DNA of 64,000 bases from UBA4416 sp036676295 (GTDB lineage Bacteria; Bacteroidota; Bacteroidia; B-17B0; Aurantibacillaceae). Positions 25,695 through 33,637 of the stretch are shown in pieces. Within the stretch, counting starts at the first letter, position 1. Each line of letters begins with the position of its first letter. The translations under genes and the position numbers were made by a program. The notes below the pieces were generated by a model. The model ran no database searches. It worked only from the letters and a program-made list of their open reading frames with translations, and was not told where the DNA came from. The stretch spans positions 558,001 through 622,000 of the forward strand of contig JAKFDE010000016.1 of the NCBI GenBank assembly GCA_036676295.1. Direction: 5' to 3'.

Positions 25695-27020
25695 TTAGTT
25701 TTCATTGATCCAGTTAGCGCGATCAGCCGGACTAAACTGCCATGGCGCACCATTATTTTCTAAGTTAGAGAACATATTTGTTAATTCGGTGGGAGCAGCA
25801 CTTTGTTCTAATACTAATTGTTGTCTTAATCCTACTATAATTGCTAAAGGATCGATGTTAACCGGACATTCCTGCACACAAGCATTACAAGTATTACAAG
25901 CCCAAATTTCTTCGTGTTTGATATAATCACCTAATAACGCTTTACCATCATCCACAAAAACACCTTTGTTGGCATCCATATTTTTTCCAACTTCTTCTAA
26001 TCGATCGCGTGTGTCCATCATGATCTTTCTTGGCGATAAAGCTTTGCCTGTAACGTTTTGAGGACAAGCCGAAGTGCAACGTCCGCACTCTGTGCAAGAA
26101 TATGCATCTAACAACTGCTTCCAGGTCAAATCCTGAACATCTTTAACACCGAATTTAATAACGGCATTTGGGTCTAACTGCGGTTGGTAGGAAGGATCAA
26201 AATTTGGTTTAACAACATCTGTTACTTCAAATAAATTTTCGAATTGACCTTTAGATTTTAAGTTAGAAAAATACGTATTAGGAAATGCTAATAAAATATG
26301 TAAGTGTTTAGAGAACGGTAAATAATTTAAAAAACCAAATACCATTACAATATGTCCCCACCAACCAATACGCTCAATAACATGTAAACCCGGAGTTGGC
26401 ATACTACCATAAATTAATGGCCCTAAATGACTACTGATAGATAAACCCAAAGAACCATCTCCCAGATTTTGAGCGTGTGATTCCCCTCTCGCATAAAGTA
26501 CTTCATCTGCACCATTCATCATAAAAATAAAACAGATCAAAGTTAACTCCCCTAATAAAATAAAATTGGCATCTAATTTTGGCCAACCATTTAATTCGCT
26601 TTTTACTAAACGTGGCACTTTTAATAAATTACGACGAGATAAAAAGGCGATGGTTCCGATAAATGCCAGCACCGACAATATTTCAATAAAACTTACCACA
26701 AAGGTATAGAACCCGCCCAAGGACGCTCTGAAAGCACGATGACTACCGGTAACTCCATCAAATACAATCTCTAATAATTCTACTTGTGTGATCACAAAAG
26801 CCGCATATAAAAAGAAATGCAAAATTGCCGGAATTGGTCTTGAGAACATTTTCTTTTGCCCGAAAGCTACTAACAGCATTGTTTTTAATCGTTCGGATCT
26901 GTTATCCTTAATAGAAATGTCTTTTCCAATTAAAATATTACGACGGATTTTTTTAGCATTGATAAAAAAATACCCTGATGCTGCAATAAAAAAAACAATG
27001 AAAATGATCGATGAAATCAT
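25695..27020 (-). CDS. Membrane-bound dicluster [4Fe-4S] protein
   Basis: 441 residues. The N-terminal 260 hold about five membrane segments (for example 2-20, 66-85, 105-125, 150-168, 218-236) with several His (HFFLYAAFV, GPLIYGS..LHVIERIGWWGHIVM) that could ligate haem as in NarI-type subunits. The cytoplasmic C-terminal part carries two ferredoxin clusters: CTECGRCTSACP (near 307) and CNTCNACVQECP (near 378), both with complete C-x2-C-x2-C-x3-C-P. This layout matches the HdrD/E-like fused proteins common in Bacteroidota. It likely passes electrons between the quinone pool and a soluble partner such as the CCG protein at 24437-25225. It starts 12 bp after the MlaD gene. Confidence 0.85.
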   Translation of the reverse strand: MISSIIFIVFFIAASGYFFINAKKIRRNILIGKDISIKDNRSERLKTMLLVAFGQKKMFSRPIPAILHFFLYAAFVITQVELLEIVFDGVTGSHRAFRASLGGFYTFVVSFIEILSVLAFIGTIAFLSRRNLLKVPRLVKSELNGWPKLDANFILLGELTLICFIFMMNGADEVLYARGESHAQNLGDGSLGLSISSHLGPLIYGSMPTPGLHVIERIGWWGHIVMVFGFLNYLPFSKHLHILLAFPNTYFSNLKSKGQFENLFEVTDVVKPNFDPSYQPQLDPNAVIKFGVKDVQDLTWKQLLDAYSCTECGRCTSACPQNVTGKALSPRKIMMDTRDRLEEVGKNMDANKGVFVDDGKALLGDYIKHEEIWACNTCNACVQECPVNIDPLAIIVGLRQQLVLEQSAAPTELTNMFSNLENNGAPWQFSPADRANWINEN

Positions 27021-27031
27021 AAGAAACTAAA

Positions 27032-28021
27032 TTATAATTTGGGTTTGTCTTTATCTTTTCTTCCAAATACTGAAATATGAATATAACGTCCCGGGTTTAA
27101 ACGCAGGTCGTTCAGTAATTTATCTAAGTCTTCGCTGGATTTATTTAAGTTGTTATACAACGAATCGTTTTTCACCAACTTCCCTAATGTACCTTGTCCT
27201 TTGTTAATCTGGGCTACTAATATATTCAACTCTGCCAATGTTTTATCGGCTTCGGCAATAGCGCTTTTCAGATCAGATTTAGCTAAACTATCGGATAAGG
27301 TGCTGAAATTACCAATGATATTATCAATTCTTCCTGTATTCTTTTCAAGCATTCCTGCTAAATTATTTACCTTGGTTAAAATAGCAGATATTTTAGCTTT
27401 TTCGGAAGCCATCATATCATCCAGTTTATACGCTGTTTGTTCTAAACTTTCAATCGCTTTTTTAATACTCTCAAACGATTTATCCAAATTAGCTCGGGTT
27501 TTATCATTTAATACATATTGAACAATGGTCATTACCGAATCAATAGAAGATATCAATCCTTCTGCTTTTTTTTGCAAAGGACTAAGTTGTTTACTTACGG
27601 CCGACTTTAACCCCTCTTCGGTTTCTGCCAATAACGTATCGCCTGATTCTACAAACTCCGTTTCTTTACTATAAATAATTTCAACTGCTTTTGACCCTAA
27701 CAGATCCGAGCTTACGGCTTTAGCCGTAGAATGTTTAGGAATCTTTACATCTTCGCTCAGTAAAAATTTTACCAGCACGGCGTAATTACCGTTTTTATCC
27801 TGTATTAAGGAAATCTTATTGATCTGCCCAACTTTGTAGCCATTTACAAGTAAGGGATTTGCTTCAATTAACCCATCAATTTTAGGGTATACAGCATATA
27901 ATTCGTAATTATTGCTAAATAAATTAAAGCCTTTTAAAAAATTAAAACCCCAGACAAATAAACCAATGGCCAGAGTTACAACGATACCTATTTTGAATTC
28001 TTTTGAAATTTTCACAACCAA
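27032..28021 (-). CDS. mlaD: MlaD family MCE-domain protein
   Basis: 329 residues. One N-terminal membrane anchor (about 10-27, IGIVVTLAIGLFVWGFNFL) is followed by a single MCE domain (about 36-115; YAVYPKIDGLIEANPLLVNGYKVGQINKIS, with the V.G..VG.I..I pattern and LLGSKAVEI near 108), and a long helical region (about 140-300) that could form the needle-like barrel seen in MCE hexamers. The role in the family is to bind phospholipid and bridge the periplasm. The MlaE and MlaF partners are coded at 20130-21628, not in the same unit. The C-terminus (SVFGRKDKDKPKL) is basic. It is translated 43 bp behind the membrane gene at 28065 and 12 bp ahead of the Fe-S gene. Confidence 0.9.
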   Translation of the reverse strand: MVVKISKEFKIGIVVTLAIGLFVWGFNFLKGFNLFSNNYELYAVYPKIDGLIEANPLLVNGYKVGQINKISLIQDKNGNYAVLVKFLLSEDVKIPKHSTAKAVSSDLLGSKAVEIIYSKETEFVESGDTLLAETEEGLKSAVSKQLSPLQKKAEGLISSIDSVMTIVQYVLNDKTRANLDKSFESIKKAIESLEQTAYKLDDMMASEKAKISAILTKVNNLAGMLEKNTGRIDNIIGNFSTLSDSLAKSDLKSAIAEADKTLAELNILVAQINKGQGTLGKLVKNDSLYNNLNKSSEDLDKLLNDLRLNPGRYIHISVFGRKDKDKPKL

Positions 28022-28064
28022 AATTTTGAAGCTCTAATATACAGACTTTTATTTTAAAAAAAGA

Positions 28065-29054
28065 CTATTTATTAACCGGTAAAAGTGCTTTTATTATGCC
28101 CTGAAACGAAGTGATATTGAGCGGAAACTCGAGAAAAACATGTAAAAAACTTAAAAAATAGAGTGCTTTAAGCCCGGTGTTATAATCAACAACATATAAC
28201 ACAACAGAAAAGATCCATAATAAAACAGTAATGATCAATGTTTTTTTAGGCACTTTATGCCACTGAATGACCGAGGTTTTTGAAAACCAATTTAAATAAT
28301 GATAGGTATAAGCAAACGCCACAAAACGCATAATGATGAAGCCGGCGTTAGTATTGTAGATCATGGTATCAGGATCGGACGAGGTGGTTGTTAAACCAAA
28401 AACATCGATCAATTTCCAGTTTAAAAAAGAAAACAACTCATAACTATTAGTTACATATTGCGACACTTTGTATTGAAGTTCGGGTGCCTTAACTATAAAA
28501 AACAAACAAGAGATCAGGATCAAAACAACTACCGATAAATAACCGGAAAAGGATCTGTTTTTTAAAACACCATAAAGCATAAATAACCATGTGAAAACAA
28601 ATACATGTATGATGGTTGGTAAAAATACACCGATCCAAATCACATAAGTATCCCCCATTTGGGAAATAGCGATGCCAACTAAAGACAATACAATTAAAAC
28701 AACCCGGTATAAATTATCTTTTATTAAGGCAAATATTAGCCCCAGTAATAATCCAAAAAAGATAATGTTTGGTATTTGTGTGGGGGATTTAGCCGGTTTT
28801 ATATATGAAAAATAAAACACCAACACACATAAAAATCCAAGGAATAAAAAGTCATATTTTCCTTTAGCAAAATAATTTTTTTTATGAAGCCAGCCTATTT
28901 CCGTTAAATAATGTAAGGGTCCTAACACAGCATACGAAAATAAAAATAACTCGAAAGGTAAAATAAATGCCACAATGCACGACACTATCATTAAACCAAT
29001 GTTAACGTAATTTACCTGATCATTGTTTAACGTATTTAATTTTAAAAAAGCCAC
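28065..29054 (-). CDS. Polytopic membrane protein with intramembrane histidines, unknown function
   Basis: 329 residues, about nine or ten membrane segments. I cannot assign a family with confidence. Histidines fall inside or at the ends of several predicted helices: VLGPLHYLTEIGWLH (His near 48 and 58), PTIIHVFVFTW (near 143), YTYHYLNWFSKTSVIQWH (near 248 and 262) and LSFLHVFLEFPL (near 304). A GPxH element and a Y/F-H-x2-x-W pair recall the Brp/Blh beta-carotene dioxygenase family and other integral-membrane metal enzymes, but the exact Blh motifs are not present. It stands at the head of the minus-strand string that includes MlaD and Fe-S genes. A role in membrane-lipid or isoprenoid chemistry is speculation. 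Confidence 0.5.
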   Translation of the reverse strand: MAFLKLNTLNNDQVNYVNIGLMIVSCIVAFILPFELFLFSYAVLGPLHYLTEIGWLHKKNYFAKGKYDFLFLGFLCVLVFYFSYIKPAKSPTQIPNIIFFGLLLGLIFALIKDNLYRVVLIVLSLVGIAISQMGDTYVIWIGVFLPTIIHVFVFTWLFMLYGVLKNRSFSGYLSVVVLILISCLFFIVKAPELQYKVSQYVTNSYELFSFLNWKLIDVFGLTTTSSDPDTMIYNTNAGFIIMRFVAFAYTYHYLNWFSKTSVIQWHKVPKKTLIITVLLWIFSVVLYVVDYNTGLKALYFLSFLHVFLEFPLNITSFQGIIKALLPVNK

Positions 29055-29086
29055 TTATCTATTGTTAAATATTCATTAAGTATTGA

Positions 29087-29269
29087 TCAACTCTTCTTAT
29101 TGTTTTCAAACTGCCCGGTTTTCTTATTATAACCGTAGGGACAATGTTTACAGCCATTTTTACAACAATAACCCCGTTTTAAATGGTATTTTTCGGTAAA
29201 CACAATATAACCTTCGGGGCTATAATAAAAATCCTCAGGGTCTAATTTTTTGCTAAACATCTTAGGCAA
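29087..29269 (-). CDS. Cys-rich DUF5522 small protein
   Basis: 60 residues. FYYSPEGYIVFTEKYHLKRG (about 13-32) followed by YCCKNGCKHCPYGYNKK (about 33-49), with four cysteines in CC-x3-C-x2-C, is the DUF5522 signature found throughout Bacteroidota. The cysteines could bind zinc or an iron-sulfur cluster. No function is known to me. It precedes the membrane protein gene at 28065-29054 by 32 bp on the same strand, and may be the first gene of that operon. The divergent plus-strand gene starts 85 bp away. Confidence 0.8.
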   Translation of the reverse strand: MPKMFSKKLDPEDFYYSPEGYIVFTEKYHLKRGYCCKNGCKHCPYGYNKKTGQFENNKKS

Positions 29270-29353
29270 AGATATTGTATTCTGTGTTATTTTTTAATTT
29301 AATTTTGAGTTTAAATAGATGTCTCAGAATAACGAACACATAAATAAGTTGTA

Positions 29354-30232
29354 ATGATACAATACAAACCTATAATCAATCATTTACACTATAACGGTTA
29401 TAGTATTGGCGTTCTGCGTTTAGATCTCATTCATCCTGAAATTTCAGGCAATAAATGGTTTAAATTAAAATACAATTTAGAACAGGCTAAATTAGAAAAA
29501 AAAGACGGTATTTTAACTTTTGGCGGCGCGTTTTCCAATCACATTGTTGCTACTGCTGCGGCCTGTAAATTGGCTAACTTAAAGAGTGTTGGTATGATCC
29601 GCGGCGAAGCGTCATCTGCCACAAATCCAACTTTAGCAATTGCCCGAAAGTATGGCATGGATCTGCAATTTATTAGCCGCGAAGAATATCGTAAAAAAAC
29701 GGATCCTGAATTCATTCAACTTTTACAACAGCAGTTCCCTAACTGTTATATCATTCCTGAAGGTGGTGATAATGAATTAGGACAAAAAGGCTGTATGGAA
29801 ATATTAACTCCTGAAACGAATAATTGCGATGTGATCTTTTGTGCTTATGGCACAGGTACTACATTTAAAGGCATTGCTCAATCTTTGTTACCGCACCAAA
29901 CATTACATGGCATCAACGTACTGAATTTTGAAGCCACTACAACGCAACCAAATACGTCATTAATCAATGATTATCACTTTGGCAGTTATGCCAAGCACAC
30001 AGCACAATTATTAGAATTTAAAGAATGGTTTGAAAGTCATTTTCATATTCCTTTAGATTATGTGTACACTGCTAAATTATTTTTTGGCGTGTTTGACCTG
30101 ATCAAACATCATAAATTAGATAAAACCAAAGAAATACTGATCATTCACAGTGGTGGCCTGCAAGGCAATCAGGGTTACGAAAATCGTTACAACCTGAAAC
30201 CCATTCGCCAGGTAAATGATGCCCAAGGATAA
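29354..30232 (+). CDS. PLP-dependent D-cysteine desulfhydrase / ACC deaminase-like enzyme
   Basis: 292 residues, fold type II PLP enzyme. HPEISGNKWFKLKYNLEQA (about 27-45) holds the Schiff-base Lys in the S/G-GNK-x-x-K context, and LTFGGAFSNHIVATAAACKL (about 54-73) holds the cofactor-phosphate-contacting loop. VIFCAYGTGTTFKGIAQSL (about 159-177) is the glycine-rich phosphate cup. The family breaks D-cysteine to pyruvate, H2S and ammonia, or ACC to 2-oxobutyrate; the present sequence does not tell which. It is slightly shorter than typical YedO/DcyD (about 328). It is cytoplasmic and monocistronic, and its last 46 bases overlap, on the opposite strand, the end of the gene at 30187-31044. Confidence 0.82.
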   Translation: MIQYKPIINHLHYNGYSIGVLRLDLIHPEISGNKWFKLKYNLEQAKLEKKDGILTFGGAFSNHIVATAAACKLANLKSVGMIRGEASSATNPTLAIARKYGMDLQFISREEYRKKTDPEFIQLLQQQFPNCYIIPEGGDNELGQKGCMEILTPETNNCDVIFCAYGTGTTFKGIAQSLLPHQTLHGINVLNFEATTTQPNTSLINDYHFGSYAKHTAQLLEFKEWFESHFHIPLDYVYTAKLFFGVFDLIKHHKLDKTKEILIIHSGGLQGNQGYENRYNLKPIRQVNDAQG

Positions 30233-31044
30233 ACTTGTTTAGGTTCATATCCCGGATAATTAGAATATTTTTCAGACAATTTAAAAAAGCCAAATCCAAC
30301 ACCAAGTGTACTGGTAAATCTTTTTCCACGACTTCTGAAAATACCATTTTGCAATTGAACCGTTAATCCTTCAATGCCTCCTAAGATCATATCTGTACCA
30401 TATCTGATGCGAGGGCCAAAATAATATTTCAATTCAGGTTTTAGATCATGGTAATAATTAACATCAATACCCGTAATAAAACCAACGCCTTTTTGAGGCT
30501 CAACAGCGTTGCTACTTGAACTGGTTGTGTTTGTTGAAGAACTATTACTATTAGATGACGATTCTGCGGATGCTAAGGGATTATACGTTAAACTAACCGG
30601 AATTTTTATCCCCATCGATTTATTGGCCAACAAACGCTCATAGGATACAGTGAATCTTCCTAATACTAATTCAGGAATATAAAATCCTAAAATATTATTA
30701 GATAAAGTTTGTTCCGTTTCTTTCCACTCTTTCATTTTACGCTCTTTGCGTTGCTCACGAGTTTCATTATTGTAGGCATTATTTACAACCTGAAACTGGT
30801 TAGCTGTGTTTCCGAAAATATAAACACCACCGGATTTATATTCTGCAATTAATACCTCTGCTTTGGGAACTGTCACCAATACTGCATCAGGCAAGGTATC
30901 GCGATACGAAATGGTGTTTTCGGAAATAGCCACAATCTTACATTTTACCTGTGTGCCATTTTTTAAAAACAACTTATCCTGAGAATATCCCTTGAATGCC
31001 ATAACAAGAAGTATCAAAAAAACTATATGTAAACTAAACTTCAT
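30187..31044 (-). CDS. Secreted protein, Bacteroidota-specific, beta-barrel-like, paralog of upstream gene
   Basis: 285 residues from the ATG at 31042-31044; an ATG six bases upstream (31050) is also possible, but AAGGA at the right distance favours the inner one and gives a clean signal peptide (about 1-21, ending GYSQ). After it comes a short domain DKLFLKNGTQVKCKIVAISEN...EVLIAEYKSG (about 22-75), then a Ser/Asn-rich linker (about 165-190) and alternating aromatic strands ending in a final WASFTWRMGFRL, the type of C-terminal strand seen in outer-membrane barrels. The first domain also appears in the neighbour at 31055-31888. Function unknown. The 3' end overlaps the convergent gene at 29354-30232. 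Confidence 0.6.
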   Translation of the reverse strand: MKFSLHIVFLILLVMAFKGYSQDKLFLKNGTQVKCKIVAISENTISYRDTLPDAVLVTVPKAEVLIAEYKSGGVYIFGNTANQFQVVNNAYNNETREQRKERKMKEWKETEQTLSNNILGFYIPELVLGRFTVSYERLLANKSMGIKIPVSLTYNPLASAESSSNSNSSSTNTTSSSSNAVEPQKGVGFITGIDVNYYHDLKPELKYYFGPRIRYGTDMILGGIEGLTVQLQNGIFRSRGKRFTSTLGVGFGFFKLSEKYSNYPGYEPKQVYPWASFTWRMGFRL

Positions 31045-31054
31045 GTTCATCCTT

Positions 31055-31888
31055 TTAAAATCTATAACCAAAACAATATCCTAAATACACTTTTGGTGCG
31101 CCTATATACTCTGATTTTAACTCAGGCACATTAACCGGAAAACCAAATGACCCAAATATTTTAAAATTAAAATCAGGAGATATTCTATACACCCAACCGT
31201 TAGTGATCATAATAGCTAACTGATAACCTTGAGCTGTTTCATAGTGAAATTGATTATTAGTTGAATCTACTCTGCTTTGATAATTATAAGCCATATACTT
31301 TCCAAGTAACCCAACAAAATATTGTGTGCGCCTGGTGTTTCTTGGCATAAAGTTAATTCCTAAACCGGCATCAAATATTTTTTTGGCTTTATCTTTAGAG
31401 TCAGCAATAAAAGCATTTAAACCACCCATTCGCGAATTAAAATTGTAACCTCCTAAAAATGATAAACCAAGGTGGCTGTTTAAAAATTCTCTGTCATAGA
31501 TCATCGTAACATCTCCATTGGCTAATGCCAAAGCATTGATGGAAATTAAATTAGGATTCAAATAATATAAATTCGGCTTTGGTTTATCGGCAGCTTTAGG
31601 TGCTGTATAATCAACTGCTTCTATTTTAGGCGGGCTAACCGAAGGTGGATTTGGATTAATGATCTGTGTTAAACCATTAGCAAACTGAACCAATACAATA
31701 TCTGATTTAGAGATCACATAAGTTGGCCCTTCAACATTATCCGGATTTTTATATTTAATATCAGTGGTGTTGATCTCTACCACTTTAGTCTCGAGTTTTT
31801 TTCCGGTAACTGTATATAATACATCCTGAGAAAAGGAAGACATCCAGAAGAAACATAAGGCACAAATAAAAGAGAAAGTTAATCTCAT
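31055..31888 (-). CDS. Secreted protein, Bacteroidota-specific, beta-barrel-like
   Basis: 277 residues. Signal peptide about 1-20 (ends SSFSQ). Residues 21-80 hold the domain DVLYTVTGKKLETKVVEINTTDIKYKNPDNVEGPTYVISKSDIVLVQFANG read in pieces, which aligns by eye with the start of the gene at 30187-31044 (D-x-L...G....KV..I....I.Y.......V.....I...Y/F..G). A Pro-rich linker (about 82-108) leads into a segment of alternating aromatic and Gly residues ending YLGYCFGYRF, consistent with a porin-like barrel. No function is recognised. The following gene starts 11 bp later, so the two paralogs are probably one transcript with a promoter in 31889-32118. Confidence 0.6.
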   Translation of the reverse strand: MRLTFSFICALCFFWMSSFSQDVLYTVTGKKLETKVVEINTTDIKYKNPDNVEGPTYVISKSDIVLVQFANGLTQIINPNPPSVSPPKIEAVDYTAPKAADKPKPNLYYLNPNLISINALALANGDVTMIYDREFLNSHLGLSFLGGYNFNSRMGGLNAFIADSKDKAKKIFDAGLGINFMPRNTRRTQYFVGLLGKYMAYNYQSRVDSTNNQFHYETAQGYQLAIMITNGWVYRISPDFNFKIFGSFGFPVNVPELKSEYIGAPKVYLGYCFGYRF

Positions 31889-32118
31889 AGTGTTGTAATA
31901 ATTTTAACAAGGATAAAAATAGGGATTTATACTGATATAAACTGTTTTTATGCTATAATGTAAAGTAATCAAGACAACTCGCTTGTAAAAAACGTAGTCG
32001 GTAAAATGGCAATAACTTAAACAATTATATGAAATTAAGCCATTTTGGTCGATTTTTAATAAAACACGGAGCTAAGGGCTTTTGTTTTTTTCGTACCTTT
32101 AGTACCCACTAAAAAACC
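31889..32118. other. Divergent intergenic spacer
   Basis: The 230-bp spacer separates the minus-strand pair ending at 31055 from the plus-strand aldehyde dehydrogenase gene. On the plus strand TACCTTTA at 32094-32101 has the -7 form of Bacteroidota promoters (TAnnTTTG) 18 bases before the ATG, but no good -33 TTTG lies at the expected distance; a TTTTG stands only about 10 bases upstream. No other structure was seen. Confidence 0.35.
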
Positions 32119-33564
32119 ATGCAAAAACTTAAAAATTACATCAACGGAGAGCTGGTAGAACCAATCTCAAATCAATATATCGATAACTATGATCCGTCTC
32201 GCGGAGTAGTTTATTCTTTAATACCCGACAGCGACGAACGCGATGCCGAAAAAGCCATAGCCGCAGCCAAAGAAGCTTTTGCTTCGTGGAGCGTGACACC
32301 AAAAGATACCCGCTCTAAATACCTGTTAAAAATTGCTTCTTTAATTGAAGATCAATTACATGATTTAGCGGTTGCCGAAAGTTTAGATAATGGTAAACCT
32401 TTGCATTTAGCTAAAACCGTAGATATTCCGCGCGCTGCCTCTAACTTTCATTTTTATGGAACCGGTATTTTGCATTATGCTTCGCATGCACATAGCATGG
32501 AAGACACAGCGATTAACTACACCTTACGTCAACCCGTTGGTGTGGCAGGTTGTATCTCTCCATGGAATTTACCCTTATATTTATTTTCCTGGAAAATTGC
32601 TCCGGCCTTAGCTGCCGGTTGTACCGTGGTGGCCAAGCCATCGGAAGTAACTCCAATGACGGCTTATTTATTATCCGAAATTTGCATTAAAGCCGGTTTA
32701 CCAAAAGGCGTGCTAAATATTGTACATGGCTACGGACACAAAGTGGGTAGCACCATTGTGAGCCATAAAGATGTACCGTTGATCTCCTTTACAGGCGGCA
32801 CCAAAACAGGCGCAAACATTGCCAGTATTGCAGCACCGATGTTCAAAAAATTATCGTTAGAATTAGGTGGTAAAAATCCAAGTATCATTTTTGCTGATTG
32901 CGATTATGAGAAAATGCTGTCTACAACCATGTTATCTTCCTTTGCTAATCAAGGACAAATATGCTTATGCGGCTCACGTATTTTTGTAGAGAAATCGATC
33001 TACGAAAAATTCAAAACCGACTTTGTTGAAAAAACAAAAAAACTAACCATTGGTGCGCCATTAGATGAAAAAACAAAAATTGGCGCAGTCGTTTCTAAAT
33101 CACACATGGAGAAGATCCTTTCTTATATTGAATTAGCCAAAGAAGAAGGTGGAACGGTTTTATGTGGCGGCAAGCAAGTAACCGTTGATGGTGAATTTGA
33201 AAAAGGATATTATGTCGCTCCAACCATCATCGAAGGTTTATCTTACGATTGCCGTACCAACCAGGAAGAAATTTTTGGACCGGTAGTTACCATTATGCCT
33301 TTTGAAAAAGAAGAAGATGTATTAATGTATGCCAATTCAACTCAATATGGCTTAGCCTCCGTAGTGTGGACACAAGACATTACCAAAGCGAACCGATTGG
33401 CTATGAATTTACACACCGGTATTGTTTGGGTTAACTGTTGGTTGTTACGCGATCTACGAACTCCATTTGGCGGTGTGAAATCATCCGGTGTTGGCAGAGA
33501 AGGTGGCTTTGAAGCTTTAGACTTTTTTACGGAGCCGAAAAACGTTTGTGTTAAATTAAAATAA
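32119..33564 (+). CDS. Aldehyde dehydrogenase, 2-aminomuconic/2-hydroxymuconic semialdehyde type
   Basis: Oxidises an aldehyde to the acid with NAD. 481 residues, normal for the family. Motifs: SPWNLPLYLFSWKIAPALAA (about 146-165), KPSEVTPMTAYLL, FTGGTKTGANIAS (NAD loop, about 224-236), LELGGKNPSIIF with the general-base Glu (about 246-257), FANQGQICLCGSRIFVE with the catalytic Cys (about 275-291), and WLLRDLRTPFGGVKSSGVGR near the C-terminus. The GQICLCGSR and W-L-x-R-D-L-R-T-P-F-G-G elements are characteristic of the ALDH8A1/AmnC/2-hydroxymuconic semialdehyde group, which has Arg at the substrate pocket. The RidA-type 2-aminomuconate-deaminase-like gene at 35243 supports a role in 3-hydroxyanthranilate breakdown. 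Confidence 0.88.
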   Translation: MQKLKNYINGELVEPISNQYIDNYDPSRGVVYSLIPDSDERDAEKAIAAAKEAFASWSVTPKDTRSKYLLKIASLIEDQLHDLAVAESLDNGKPLHLAKTVDIPRAASNFHFYGTGILHYASHAHSMEDTAINYTLRQPVGVAGCISPWNLPLYLFSWKIAPALAAGCTVVAKPSEVTPMTAYLLSEICIKAGLPKGVLNIVHGYGHKVGSTIVSHKDVPLISFTGGTKTGANIASIAAPMFKKLSLELGGKNPSIIFADCDYEKMLSTTMLSSFANQGQICLCGSRIFVEKSIYEKFKTDFVEKTKKLTIGAPLDEKTKIGAVVSKSHMEKILSYIELAKEEGGTVLCGGKQVTVDGEFEKGYYVAPTIIEGLSYDCRTNQEEIFGPVVTIMPFEKEEDVLMYANSTQYGLASVVWTQDITKANRLAMNLHTGIVWVNCWLLRDLRTPFGGVKSSGVGREGGFEALDFFTEPKNVCVKLK

Positions 33565-33565
33565 A

Positions 33566-33636
33566 CAATGTACAATGTCTTCTGTATTTTGTATAAAGAC
33601 AATGTACAAAAGACAACATACAACATACAACAAAAA
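33566..33636. repeat. Degenerate palindromic repeat before thiL
   Basis: The 71-bp spacer has CAATGTACAATGTCTT and, 18 bases on, AAGACAATGTACA, so the outer parts read as an inverted repeat (TGTCTT/AAGACA extended to about 9 of 10), followed by ACAACATACAACATACAACA, a 9-base tandem. The core TACAATGT recurs behind thiL at 34695-34710. Confidence 0.55.
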
Positions 33637-33637
33637 A

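Noticed and set aside
27150..27521. 123-codon plus-strand frame inside mlaD
   Set aside because: Antisense of the helical part of MlaD; its hydrophobic look comes from the complement of Lys/Asn/Asp-rich codons.
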